DNA of 13,627 nt, taken from assembly GCA_003641795.1 (NCBI GenBank), contig QNAP01000019.1, positions 1 to 13,627 of the forward strand. Direction: 5' to 3'. Positions 6,581-13,627 of this stretch are shown in pieces. The stretch's first letter is position 1. Each line of letters starts with the position of its first letter. The position numbers were made by a program, and so were the translations under genes. This DNA comes from Thermotogae bacterium (GTDB lineage: Bacteria > Thermotogota > Thermotogae > UBA12178). A model generated the notes under the pieces. The model saw only the letters and a program-made list of their open reading frames with translations. It did no database searches and was not told the DNA's origin.

Positions 6581-7793
6581 TCCCTTCTCCTCCAAAGACC
6601 TTCAAGAAAGACTCTGCGAACTGCCTCAACCGGGAAAGCATAGGTGGATTTTCCTGCTTGGGCACGCGTTCGAGAGCCTTCTCGTACACTTCCAAAAGCC
6701 TCCCGGTGACAGCTCTCATACTCCAATGCTTTTCGACATACACTTTGGCCCTTTCCTTCTGCTCCTCGTAGCGTCTTGGTGACCGCAAAAGATCCTTCAC
6801 GGTCTTCACAAATCGCTTCAAATCAGGCTCGTCGAGCAACGTAGATCCTTGACCGTCCACCAAAACATCGGCCACACCAGCCTTTGCAACTGCCACAACG
6901 GGGGTACCAGCAGCGAGAGATTCGAGAACGACAAGCCCCTGGGTTTCCGTAACGGAAGCAAAAATGAAGAGATCACTACAGATGTAGTGATCTATCACCT
7001 CTTCGCGTTTGAGGTATCCTGTCAACGTGACCCTATCTCCAAGCTTGAATCTCTCGATCTTCCTCTCCAGTTCGTCCCGGAGCGGACCATCGCCGACAAC
7101 GAGCAAATGCACATCGAGCTCCTTCAAAACCTCTCGAAAGACCTCCAGAATGAAAAGAACATTTTTCTCCTTGGCGAGTCTACCAACAAAAAGCAGAATC
7201 TTTCTATTGGGCGGAATACCGTACTTCTTGCGCACGTCTCGAGCAGGCTTTTTAAAACTTTCCACATCTATTCCTGTCGGAACAACGTGTATGGGTACGC
7301 TAACTCCATACGAAAGCAGCTCGCCACGAATAGCTTCGGTCGGGGCAATGATCACGTGACAATTGTTACAGAACCATTTGCTGAACGCTTTGACGGCTGC
7401 CTCGGTGGGCGTCAATGGCGGTGGTATGTAATGCCGATACTTGACGAGCAACGTGTGATAAGTATGAACATGCGGCAACCCGAGCACCTTTGCCGCTCTT
7501 ATAGCTCTAAAACCGAGTGAAAACGGATCATGGCTGTGAATCAAATCCACCTCGTGATATTCAAGGAACTCCACTATTTCCAGCAGATTCGGTAAGGCGA
7601 TTCTGTGTTGCTTTTCAAACGCGAAGGTGACCCCCGGCACTACCAGCACCTTGTCATCTCCCGGAGGAGCCACGGGAGCCACCACATAAACCTCGTGCCC
7701 CATCTTCTCCAGTTCCTGTCGGAAGAGACTTATGGAAGTGGCCACCCCGTTTACCTGTGGCAAGTACGTGTCCGAAAACATCGCGATCTTCAT
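6570..7793 (-). CDS. GT4-family glycosyltransferase, probably diacylglycerol (glyco)lipid-forming
   Basis: A 407-residue GT-B fold retaining glycosyltransferase. The N-terminal acceptor domain opens with MKIAMFSDTYLPQVNGVATS, typical of the GT4 subgroup that adds glucose or other sugars to 1,2-diacylglycerol or phosphatidylinositol. HSHDP (86-90) and HTYHT (110-114) are also characteristic. The C-terminal donor domain has GRLAKEKN (204-211), VVGDGPLRDEL (232-242) and the EX7E motif with E283 and E291 (ETQGLVVLE). There is no signal peptide; such enzymes act on the cytoplasmic face of the membrane. The ATG at 7793 makes an ATGA overlap with the RND transporter gene and follows a GGTGA site by 6 bases. 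The partner RND exporter suggests that its product is moved to the outer layers, which is an inference. A 24-base inverted repeat lies within the gene. The family is sure; acceptor and donor are uncertain. Confidence 0.93.
   Translation of the reverse strand: MKIAMFSDTYLPQVNGVATSISLFRQELEKMGHEVYVVAPVAPPGDDKVLVVPGVTFAFEKQHRIALPNLLEIVEFLEYHEVDLIHSHDPFSLGFRAIRAAKVLGLPHVHTYHTLLVKYRHYIPPPLTPTEAAVKAFSKWFCNNCHVIIAPTEAIRGELLSYGVSVPIHVVPTGIDVESFKKPARDVRKKYGIPPNRKILLFVGRLAKEKNVLFILEVFREVLKELDVHLLVVGDGPLRDELERKIERFKLGDRVTLTGYLKREEVIDHYICSDLFIFASVTETQGLVVLESLAAGTPVVAVAKAGVADVLVDGQGSTLLDEPDLKRFVKTVKDLLRSPRRYEEQKERAKVYVEKHWSMRAVTGRLLEVYEKALERVPKQENPPMLSRLRQFAESFLKVFGGEGNDA
6587..6593 (-). promoter_or_regulatory. 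Ribosome binding site deciding the rnc start
   Basis: GGAGGAG in the mRNA, 6 bases before ATG at 6580. The alternative TTG at 6595 lies upstream of this site and lacks its own, so the ATG is preferred. Confidence 0.7.
6970..6993. repeat. Perfect inverted repeat inside the glycosyltransferase gene
   Basis: Two perfect 11-base arms, agatcactaca and tgtagtgatct, are separated by only ga. In the minus-strand mRNA this would fold to a stem of about 10 pairs with a tiny loop. A further atcac at 6994-6998 (GTGAT in the mRNA) could pair with the same ATCAC segment, giving two mutually exclusive stems. The codons give IDHYICSDLF at residues 267-276, a conserved-looking region, so chance under coding constraint is possible. 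Confidence 0.6.
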
Positions 7794-10162
7794 TTCTTCT
7801 CACCGCCGAATATAGCATAGACCACAAACACTGAAAGGAACCACGATATCGCTATCCCGAGAGTCATCGAAAGGCCGAACTCTTCCAGTATCTTCCCCTC
7901 AGCGAATCCCAAAGATAGGAATGCAGCTGCTGTGGTTGCCGACGAAAAGGTGATGGCTTTCAACGTTCGTGCAACCTTCATGGTGGAACTCGCAGATCTC
8001 GCATGCCAAAGATGCACCATCGCATCGACTCCTATTCCTACGATCAAAGGTGCAGAGAGTAGGTTTATGAACGTAATTTCGATACCCATGAATCTCATAA
8101 CACCGAAAGTCGCCATGATCACCACTGCCAAGGTTGTCAACATGACCAAAGAGATGATCGGCGCGCGCGTGCCCAAAAGTATTATCACGTACACCGCAAA
8201 AGCGGCTAGAACTACTAACAGGGAAACAGCTTTTCTCACCTTGTTCGACACATGATACATCAGGTAAGGATATCCCACAATCTTCACATCGAGTCGTTTC
8301 ATCTCTTCGACAAATCTCTTGAGTCCGTTGTTTCCGTAGAGCCCGATAGAAGGCCTGATCCTCACCACGTACCATTTTCCCCCGTTGGAGTCCTCATACA
8401 CGAAAAGTTTTCGATATTCCTCAGGAAGCTTGTTCACCACGGCTTTCACGACATCTGTTGGATTTTTAGCGTGTAGAGAAACCGCCACAGCGTTGAGCAG
8501 CTCGTCGAGAACCTTATATTTCTGCATTACTGCCACTACTAATGGATTTCTCGCATTCTCTCCTATTATCCGGTAAATCCGTTTCGCCTCGCTGAAACCT
8601 TCTTCGCTGATGTTAGACCCAACCAGATTGTAGATCGAACTCACTTCTGCCACCAGTGGGGATTTTCTAAGACGCTCCATCGTGGTGGGAAGTTGCTCAA
8701 CGGAAGGCACGAGTCCAACTACCTCGTTGAGAAAGTCGCTTCCGAAATGTTGTGAAATGAGTTTCCCGTATTTAACATACGGAGCATCGGAAGAGCTGAA
8801 CCCTGGAGGTGTGTAAGAAAAATCCATATAATTTCGAATGCCGGCATAGGAGGCGTATCCTGCCGCTATGAGGACGAAAACAGTGAAGATACTTCCAAAG
8901 CTCGGCACATGCTTGGCAAGCAGATAGTAAATTTTCCCGCTGGACCCAAATTTCAAACCATCGAAGCGTTTTCGAGCCAACATGAAGAGCGAAGGCAAAA
9001 GTGTAACGCTCATCGTGAAGAAAACACCTATGCCAAGGGCACTCACAATCCCCAGTTCAACCAGTGCAGGAGATCCGACCAGCACGAAAAGTCCAAAAAC
9101 TGTTCCCGTTGTCAACGCGCCTATGAATAGAGGACTGATGATCGAAACTAAACCATTCCATACGGCCGATCCGGCTGCTCTATGTTGCTTGTACTCTTCG
9201 TGGATGTGAGTGAGGACGTGAATCGAGAAGTCTATGCCTAACCCAAGGGTGATGGCATTCACAAAGGTCGTAACCACGTTCAGCGAACCAAAGAGAAGAC
9301 GGGCCAAAGCCAACGTGAAGAACATGGCACTACCCACAACAACAAGCACCAGCCCTGTCAAGATCAAGTTCCCGTACCCCACAAGGAAGAGAAATATCAC
9401 CATACCAAGTGAAACGGCGCTGGTCACGAAAAAATCTCTGTAGAGTTGCTTCTGACCATCATAAGTACTAGCATAACTCCCGGTAAAACCCCACTCGTAA
9501 TCTTGACCCAACTCTTCTTGCGCAATCCTGTGGAACTCCTTGACGACACGTGAAACGTGCTCCATATCGGTTATTTGCCCGGTTGGTATGATCGTGATCA
9601 CCAGAATCTCTCGATCGGGGGAGATCATGAGATGTTTCATGAGGTTATCGCCATCGATATCGAGAAAGATTCTTGCTGAATCCAGTGCATTGATGGCATT
9701 TCCAAGCAATCGCACTGTGTTGAAATCGAAGGGATTCAAGCGACTCAAAGAAATTGATAACCCTTCAATACGCTGCACTATTTCTTCAAGCTGCTGAGAG
9801 GAAAGGGCAAACAGCCCGTAGAAACGTAAGCTTTCAGGTGCTCCCGTGCTCACGATCTGTTCTACCACGTCACTTTTTTGCAACTTTTCGATTACGTGGA
9901 ACATCCTTGGGATGAGTGTATTGAGCTTACCACCTGTTTTCACAACGAGCGCGAGCGTTTCTTGCCCGGCTGCATATCGCTGGAAATCCAGGTATTCCTT
10001 CAAAACAGGATCGTCCTTTTCCAAGACTTTTGTGAGTTCTGGATCTACACCGAGTTGGAGAGTGAAAAACACTGAAATCAAGAGCAGTGGAACGTAAAAA
10101 GCCAAGATCAACTTCCAATTACTCATGACGAACGTGGCGAATCTTTCAGAAAGCCTTCTCAT
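7790..10162 (-). CDS. RND/MMPL-superfamily transporter
   Basis: A 790-residue polytopic inner-membrane protein with the duplicated RND layout: TM1 (about 16-36), a large extracytoplasmic loop (about 37-240), TM2-6 (about 245-395), TM7 (about 425-440), a second loop (about 445-640) and TM8-12 (about 645-785). The proton-relay-like motif occurs once in each half, GLGIDFSIH (307-315) and GIGVDAMVH (709-717). The length of under 800 residues and GxGxD motifs fit the MMPL/HpnN-type lipid exporters better than the 1000-residue AcrB class. No membrane-fusion or TolC partner gene is nearby. The frame could start at 10225, but ATG at 10162 is chosen. It makes an ATGA overlap with the preceding gene and has a GGTGAT site 6 bases upstream. 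The downstream gene is a lipid-type glycosyltransferase, so a lipid or glycolipid is a reasonable but unproven cargo. Confidence 0.9.
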   Translation of the reverse strand: MRRLSERFATFVMSNWKLILAFYVPLLLISVFFTLQLGVDPELTKVLEKDDPVLKEYLDFQRYAAGQETLALVVKTGGKLNTLIPRMFHVIEKLQKSDVVEQIVSTGAPESLRFYGLFALSSQQLEEIVQRIEGLSISLSRLNPFDFNTVRLLGNAINALDSARIFLDIDGDNLMKHLMISPDREILVITIIPTGQITDMEHVSRVVKEFHRIAQEELGQDYEWGFTGSYASTYDGQKQLYRDFFVTSAVSLGMVIFLFLVGYGNLILTGLVLVVVGSAMFFTLALARLLFGSLNVVTTFVNAITLGLGIDFSIHVLTHIHEEYKQHRAAGSAVWNGLVSIISPLFIGALTTGTVFGLFVLVGSPALVELGIVSALGIGVFFTMSVTLLPSLFMLARKRFDGLKFGSSGKIYYLLAKHVPSFGSIFTVFVLIAAGYASYAGIRNYMDFSYTPPGFSSSDAPYVKYGKLISQHFGSDFLNEVVGLVPSVEQLPTTMERLRKSPLVAEVSSIYNLVGSNISEEGFSEAKRIYRIIGENARNPLVVAVMQKYKVLDELLNAVAVSLHAKNPTDVVKAVVNKLPEEYRKLFVYEDSNGGKWYVVRIRPSIGLYGNNGLKRFVEEMKRLDVKIVGYPYLMYHVSNKVRKAVSLLVVLAAFAVYVIILLGTRAPIISLVMLTTLAVVIMATFGVMRFMGIEITFINLLSAPLIVGIGVDAMVHLWHARSASSTMKVARTLKAITFSSATTAAAFLSLGFAEGKILEEFGLSMTLGIAISWFLSVFVVYAIFGGEKK

Positions 10163-10620
10163 CTTGACATCACCAGGAAGAAAAGCCCTATTCTGGCAAA
10201 CTTGAAGACGATGATTTTCAACCAAAGATCTTTACTTTTTCCCCTACTGGCAACGACGAGAAGCTCGAGATAGCCAGACCAGATGGCCAGTGGGAAAGAT
10301 GACCACAAGTTTCCAGTGATCATGTAGAGAGGGGAAAAGAAGAAATAGGGCACCATGACAGCTGGGAATGTTGACACGAACTCCCCTGCATCCTTGACGT
10401 TCACAAACAAGAGATATACTCCAGCTACCCCATAGACATAGAGAGGCACCAGGGTTATCCACAGCAACAAGATCTTCCACCACATAACAGAACCCGCAAA
10501 AAGCGGCCAAAAGGAGATGATTTGGACTAAAATGATCATTAACAAGCACAAGATGCTGTCAACGTGAGAACGCGATCTGATACTTTTGGGATGGAAAATC
10601 GCCCTAAAGATCAACTCCAA
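10159..10620 (-). CDS. Small polytopic membrane protein, possibly Yip1-like
   Basis: A 153-residue protein with about five hydrophobic segments (near 21-42, 47-72, 82-101, 107-124 and 133-150). The N-terminal FRAIFHPKSI followed by hydrophobic spans, the short loop with DAGEF, then a Pro-containing span (TFPAVMVPYFFFSPLYMI) recall the Yip1-domain pattern. The match is weak, and I treat it as a hypothesis only. The start is the first in-frame one after a stop, TTG at 10620. It overlaps the preceding gene by 17 bases, with an AGGAGTGA site about 10-12 bases upstream. Its end overlaps the RND transporter start by ATGA, so the two are translationally coupled. The protein may be an accessory subunit of that transporter. 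No catalytic motif is visible. Confidence 0.72.
   Translation of the reverse strand: MELIFRAIFHPKSIRSRSHVDSILCLLMIILVQIISFWPLFAGSVMWWKILLLWITLVPLYVYGVAGVYLLFVNVKDAGEFVSTFPAVMVPYFFFSPLYMITGNLWSSFPLAIWSGYLELLVVASRGKSKDLWLKIIVFKFARIGLFFLVMSR
10169..10174 (-). promoter_or_regulatory. Ribosome binding site deciding the RND transporter start
   Basis: GGTGAT in the mRNA, 6 bases before ATG at 10162, which itself overlaps the previous stop as ATGA. It rejects the 21-residue longer frame from 10225. Confidence 0.7.
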
Positions 10621-11290
10621 CCGATTCGTTCACTCCTTTCAAAACGAACTCCGCCGGGATTTCTCCATAACCCAACGCTTGGCAAAAAGCTCTGATCCGG
10701 TTGAAGAGTTCTTTCGGAGCTATCACGACAACGTACGTACCCCGCTCAGCTACGTTCATCAGCAATTCTAAAAACGCTTGGTCGACCACTTCTACCTCGA
10801 CGACGTTGGTATCGTATCCTAAGTCGTTCACATCCTCTACTGTTTCGATATCCACCAACGCAAAACTTGGTTGGTAGAAGACCACGATGTTACCAAAATC
10901 AGCTTCTTCGCTTGAGGCGATGACGCGCACGGCCGTCCTCACACTCTTGGTGACTATTTCCACCGTACTGCCTTTGTAAACCGATACGTAACTGTAAAGA
11001 TCGTAGAACAGATCTCTGGTAGGTGCCCGGATTAGCAGCTTATCTCCCTCGCAGTCCACAAAGAGCGTTGAGAAGCCTTTTTTCGCGTAAACACTGAAAA
11101 CTCGGCCAAGAAAGCTTTCCATTTTCAGCCGATTTACAAACATCTGCCACCACGCAACATAAGGTGATGAGAGATCGAAGTTCGGGGCACCCTCGCGAAC
11201 CAATATGTAATACTCATTTCCTGGGAACACGAAAAGAAGACACACTGCCGAAAAAGCGAGAGACAAGGTCGCGAGTATTAGAACCTTCAA
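10604..11290 (-). CDS. Membrane-anchored or secreted protein of unknown function
   Basis: A 228-residue protein with an N-terminal hydrophobic stretch (LILATLSLAFSAVCLLFVF, residues 4-22) that can be a signal peptide or an anchor. There is no lipobox at a sensible place (the C at 17 sits inside the hydrophobic core). The rest is a soluble alpha/beta domain with repeated short strands (STLFVDCEGDKLLIRAP, VEVEVVD, TYVVVIAP) and no motif I recognise. The start is uncertain. TTG at 11290 is the first standard start in the frame, but the GGTGA ribosome binding site lies 13 bases before it. A CTG at 11299 would be much closer, with only about 4 bases between. The gene lies 19 bases after the protease gene and overlaps the next membrane protein gene by 17 bases. 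Its position suggests a partner of the RND module. Confidence 0.65.
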   Translation of the reverse strand: MKVLILATLSLAFSAVCLLFVFPGNEYYILVREGAPNFDLSSPYVAWWQMFVNRLKMESFLGRVFSVYAKKGFSTLFVDCEGDKLLIRAPTRDLFYDLYSYVSVYKGSTVEIVTKSVRTAVRVIASSEEADFGNIVVFYQPSFALVDIETVEDVNDLGYDTNVVEVEVVDQAFLELLMNVAERGTYVVVIAPKELFNRIRAFCQALGYGEIPAEFVLKGVNESVGVDL

Positions 11291-11309
11291 CAGTGTCAGA
11301 TTTTCACCT

Positions 11310-12560
11310 TCAGTCAGCCTTTTCCAACGCTTTGATCTTTTCTGTCAGCACTTCAAGTGCCTTCTTTAAGAATGGATCCTCATCCCATTGCACTTCGACT
11401 TTGGAAATGGTCAACTCGCTGGTAAAAACTTCATGAACATTCGTAGCTTCCACGGTGATCTCAGGCTTTATTCCTTTTAAGTGTATGTCCTTTCCAGACG
11501 GCGTTAAATAATGTGCTATGGGAAGCCAGAGTTCACCGCCATTTGAAAGCGGATACACTCTTTGCACCGCGGCTTTACCGTACGTCTTAGTTCCAACAAC
11601 TGTGGCTACGTGATTGTCCATAAGCGCCCCCGTTACGATTTCTGAAGCCGATGCACTGCCGTTGTTTACCACAAGAACCATTGGAAGGTTTGGAAAGTCG
11701 TTTCCATAACTCCTGTAAACATCCACGAAACCCCTGGAATCCTTCACTTTGACGATGACACCTTCGTCCACGAAGTAACTGGCTACCTCTATAGCAACAT
11801 CGAGAAGACCTCCAGGATTGTCCCTCAAATCGAGAACGAGTCCTTTGATACCCGTTTCCAAAAGTTGGTTATAAGCATCTCGAAGTTCCCCAGGCGTTGG
11901 AAGGCTGAAATTGGTGATCCGTATGTATCCGATCCTGCCTTCTGGAGACTCGAAAGTATCAAACTTGACAGTTTTCAGCTCTATTTTCTCTCTAACAACA
12001 GTGAACTCCAACGGTTCTTCTATCCCCTCACGCACAACCTGTATGGTTACGGAGGTACCAGGCTGGCCTCTCAATCGTCTCACAGCTTCCCAGTATCCTA
12101 TATCAGAAACGGGCACTGAGTCTATTGTGGTGATCAGGTCACCACTCTTCAAACCCGCTCTCTGCGCAGGAGATCCTACCATGGGGGCCACCACACGGAT
12201 TGCTTCGTGCTCCTGATCGTACTCGACGACGATACCAAGGCCACCATATTCCGATTCAGTGTCGATCCTGTTCTCCTCAGCCTCGCGAGCTGAGAAATAC
12301 CAAGCAAAGGGATCGTCCAGTCCTTTTAGCAGCCCCTTTATGGACTCTTCGAGCAGCTTTTCATCATCAATGTTGTCTTTACCATAGTATTCGCTTTGTA
12401 TTAGAAGAAGAGTCTGGAAAAACGGCTTAAAGTAATCGTAAAGTTCCTCCGTTGATCTGGCTCCAAGAAACAGCGAACTCGAAATCACTCCCACTGCTAT
12501 AAGGAGGACTACCACAACGCTTCTCCACATTACACGTCGAGAAGGTTTCACACCTCTCAC
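11310..12560 (-). CDS. Carboxy-terminal processing protease (S41, CtpA-like)
   Basis: A 416-residue envelope serine protease that trims or degrades proteins from the C-terminus. The N-terminus has a single anchor or signal helix (residues 13-33) after basic residues, so the body lies outside the cytoplasmic membrane. A PDZ domain covers about 105-190, with YGGLGI (105-110), the substrate-binding loop, and SPAQRAGLKSGDLITTID. The catalytic S41 domain follows: RDNPGG (246-251), the nucleophile in NNGSASASE (most likely S304), and GTKTYGKAAVQ with K329 and Q333. The Ser-Lys spacing of 25 and Lys-Gln spacing of 4 equal those of E. coli Tsp (S430, K455, Q459). The start is GTG at 12560; a GTG three codons later, 5 bases after GGTGA, is equally possible. 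The gene starts 12 bases after the ArsB/NhaD gene ends. Confidence 0.96.
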   Translation of the reverse strand: MRGVKPSRRVMWRSVVVVLLIAVGVISSSLFLGARSTEELYDYFKPFFQTLLLIQSEYYGKDNIDDEKLLEESIKGLLKGLDDPFAWYFSAREAEENRIDTESEYGGLGIVVEYDQEHEAIRVVAPMVGSPAQRAGLKSGDLITTIDSVPVSDIGYWEAVRRLRGQPGTSVTIQVVREGIEEPLEFTVVREKIELKTVKFDTFESPEGRIGYIRITNFSLPTPGELRDAYNQLLETGIKGLVLDLRDNPGGLLDVAIEVASYFVDEGVIVKVKDSRGFVDVYRSYGNDFPNLPMVLVVNNGSASASEIVTGALMDNHVATVVGTKTYGKAAVQRVYPLSNGGELWLPIAHYLTPSGKDIHLKGIKPEITVEATNVHEVFTSELTISKVEVQWDEDPFLKKALEVLTEKIKALEKAD

Positions 12561-12572
12561 CTCACTTCACTC

Positions 12573-13627
12573 TCACTTACCGAGCAACAAGGCATACACA
12601 CTGCCCACAAGAATCATGGAGAAAACAACCCCTGCGGATCTTTTCATGTATTCCGCAAAACTCAAACTGCGTCCCGTGGATTTCACGAGGAGATTCACTC
12701 CAACGATGTTTTGAACCGCACCCAGAGGGGTCAGATTCGAGCCGAGATTTGCCCCGATAGCGTACGCCCACCACAAATGTGGCGTGAATCCATGACTGAC
12801 AAGAAGCTTTATCACTGGCGCAAAAAGCAGTACAGCTGGCACCGCGCTCAGGAAGGGTGTCACGATGGCTCCTATCCAGACCATGATCAACAGAACCAAC
12901 CATTGTTGATCTACCATGGGCATGAAGATGTCCGCCAATTTTTTTGTCACACCAACCCCTTCCAAAGCATAGGAGATAGTGTAGAGACCCGCAAAAAGAA
13001 AGAGGATGTCCCAATCCACGTCCTCCGCCACTTCTTCAAAGGAATGCTTAGTGATCACCATGAGGGCGATGGCTCCGAGAACAGTCACCAGGGCCAACTC
13101 AATACCGATCACATCGTGGAGTGCCAGCCCAGCAAGGACGATCAGAAAAACGTACAAGGTACGGACCAAAAGCTTCTTATCGGTTATCGCTTTGGATGCG
13201 TCAACTTTGGAGAGTTCCTCTAATTTCGACTTCACATCTCCCACGTTGCCAATACGCTTTCTGTAGATGAGCATCGTTATCAGAAAAGCCAACGCTGCTA
13301 CTGGCCCCATGTTGACGATAAAATCGTTGAAACTCAAACCAGCGGCACTTCCCAAAACGATGTTCAAAGGGCTACCTATCAACGTACTCGACCCACCGAT
13401 GTTGTCAGCGAAAATCGTCAAAAGGAGAAGCGGGGTAGGGTCGAGACGAAGACTGTCAGCTATCAGGAAGACCACAGGTGCTAAGAGAATGATAGTTATC
13501 AGATTATCGAGAAACGCCGACATCAACGCAGTCAAGACCATGAGAAGGACGAGCATCAGCCAAAAATTACCTTTGCTGATCTTCATTACCTGAAGCGCCG
13601 CATATTGGAAAAATCCCGTGCGCTTCA
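12573..13627 (-). CDS. ArsB/NhaD-superfamily ion permease, 5' end cut by window edge
   Basis: About 350 C-terminal residues of a polytopic membrane transporter. Although an ATG lies at 13586, the frame stays open to the window edge and the codons before it read TGFFQYAALQV. These match the stretch that normally precedes the first SAFLDN motif in this family, so the true start lies outside. Visible motifs (numbered from that internal Met) are SAFLDN (23-28), NIGGSSTLIGSPLN (62-75), a cytoplasmic loop with charged residues (108-140), and the second-half counterpart GANLGSNLTPLGAVQNI (278-294). The two halves are the inverted repeats of the ion-transporter superfamily, which includes ArsB, NhaD and the human P protein. 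The substrate may be arsenite, sodium/proton or an organic anion; it cannot be decided here. No arsenic-resistance regulator or reductase is nearby. Confidence 0.88.
   Translation of the reverse strand, partial: KRTGFFQYAALQVMKISKGNFWLMLVLLMVLTALMSAFLDNLITIILLAPVVFLIADSLRLDPTPLLLLTIFADNIGGSSTLIGSPLNIVLGSAAGLSFNDFIVNMGPVAALAFLITMLIYRKRIGNVGDVKSKLEELSKVDASKAITDKKLLVRTLYVFLIVLAGLALHDVIGIELALVTVLGAIALMVITKHSFEEVAEDVDWDILFLFAGLYTISYALEGVGVTKKLADIFMPMVDQQWLVLLIMVWIGAIVTPFLSAVPAVLLFAPVIKLLVSHGFTPHLWWAYAIGANLGSNLTPLGAVQNIVGVNLLVKSTGRSLSFAEYMKRSAGVVFSMILVGSVYALLLGK

Noticed and set aside
6849..7520. A 223-codon plus-strand open frame opposite the glycosyltransferase
   Set aside because: The minus-strand gene has all GT4 motifs; the plus-strand product shows none.
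8160..8172. An alternating GC run (gcgcgcgcg) in the RND gene
   Set aside because: It is short and within codons for a loop (LLGTRAPIIS region); there is no reason to call it a functional site.
12711..13223. A 170-codon plus-strand open frame at the right edge
   Set aside because: It is antisense to the conserved ArsB/NhaD permease, and its composition is typical of a shadow frame.

Overview
The window is one tightly packed block of 13 protein genes, all on the minus strand and transcribed from high to low coordinates. It suggests a thermophilic bacterium of the Thermotogota (Thermotoga or Pseudothermotoga type). That is an inference from four traits: the mid-range GC content, very frequent AGA/AGG arginine codons, proteins rich in Lys, Glu and Val, and ultra-compact operons with many GTG/TTG starts. 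No database comparison was possible. There is no non-coding stretch over about 40 bases, and I saw no convincing promoter, terminator, RNA gene, mobile element or CRISPR array. The promoter of this transcription unit probably lies beyond the high-coordinate edge.

In transcription order, the first part is envelope-related. It holds an ArsB/NhaD-type ion permease (5' end cut by the window edge), a C-terminal processing protease (S41, CtpA-like), an anchored or secreted protein of unknown function, a small polytopic membrane protein that may be Yip1-like, a large RND/MMPL-type exporter, and a GT4 glycosyltransferase of the diacylglycerol-glycosylating type. The last four genes are joined by short overlaps. 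A lipid or glycolipid synthesis and export role in the cell envelope is plausible but inferred.

The middle holds RNase III (rnc), overlapped at its 3' end by a gene for a 141-residue all-helical protein of unknown function. Two ABC-transporter permeases of the MalF/MalG class follow. Both are strongly expanded at the same topological point, just after the first membrane helix: the MalF-like one gains about 120 residues with roughly four extra membrane helices, and the MalG-like one gains about 490 mostly helical residues predicted to lie outside the membrane. No solute-binding protein or ATPase gene is next to them. This is the most unusual part of the window.

The final part encodes a lipoprotein of unknown function, a 74-residue one-helix coiled-coil protein resembling FtsB/DivIC/FtsL, and the start of a SAM-dependent methyltransferase of the RsmJ type, cut by the low-coordinate edge. 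Several starts in this annotation are moved inward from the longest open frame because a good Shine-Dalgarno sequence or a 4-base ATGA/GTGA overlap points to the internal codon.
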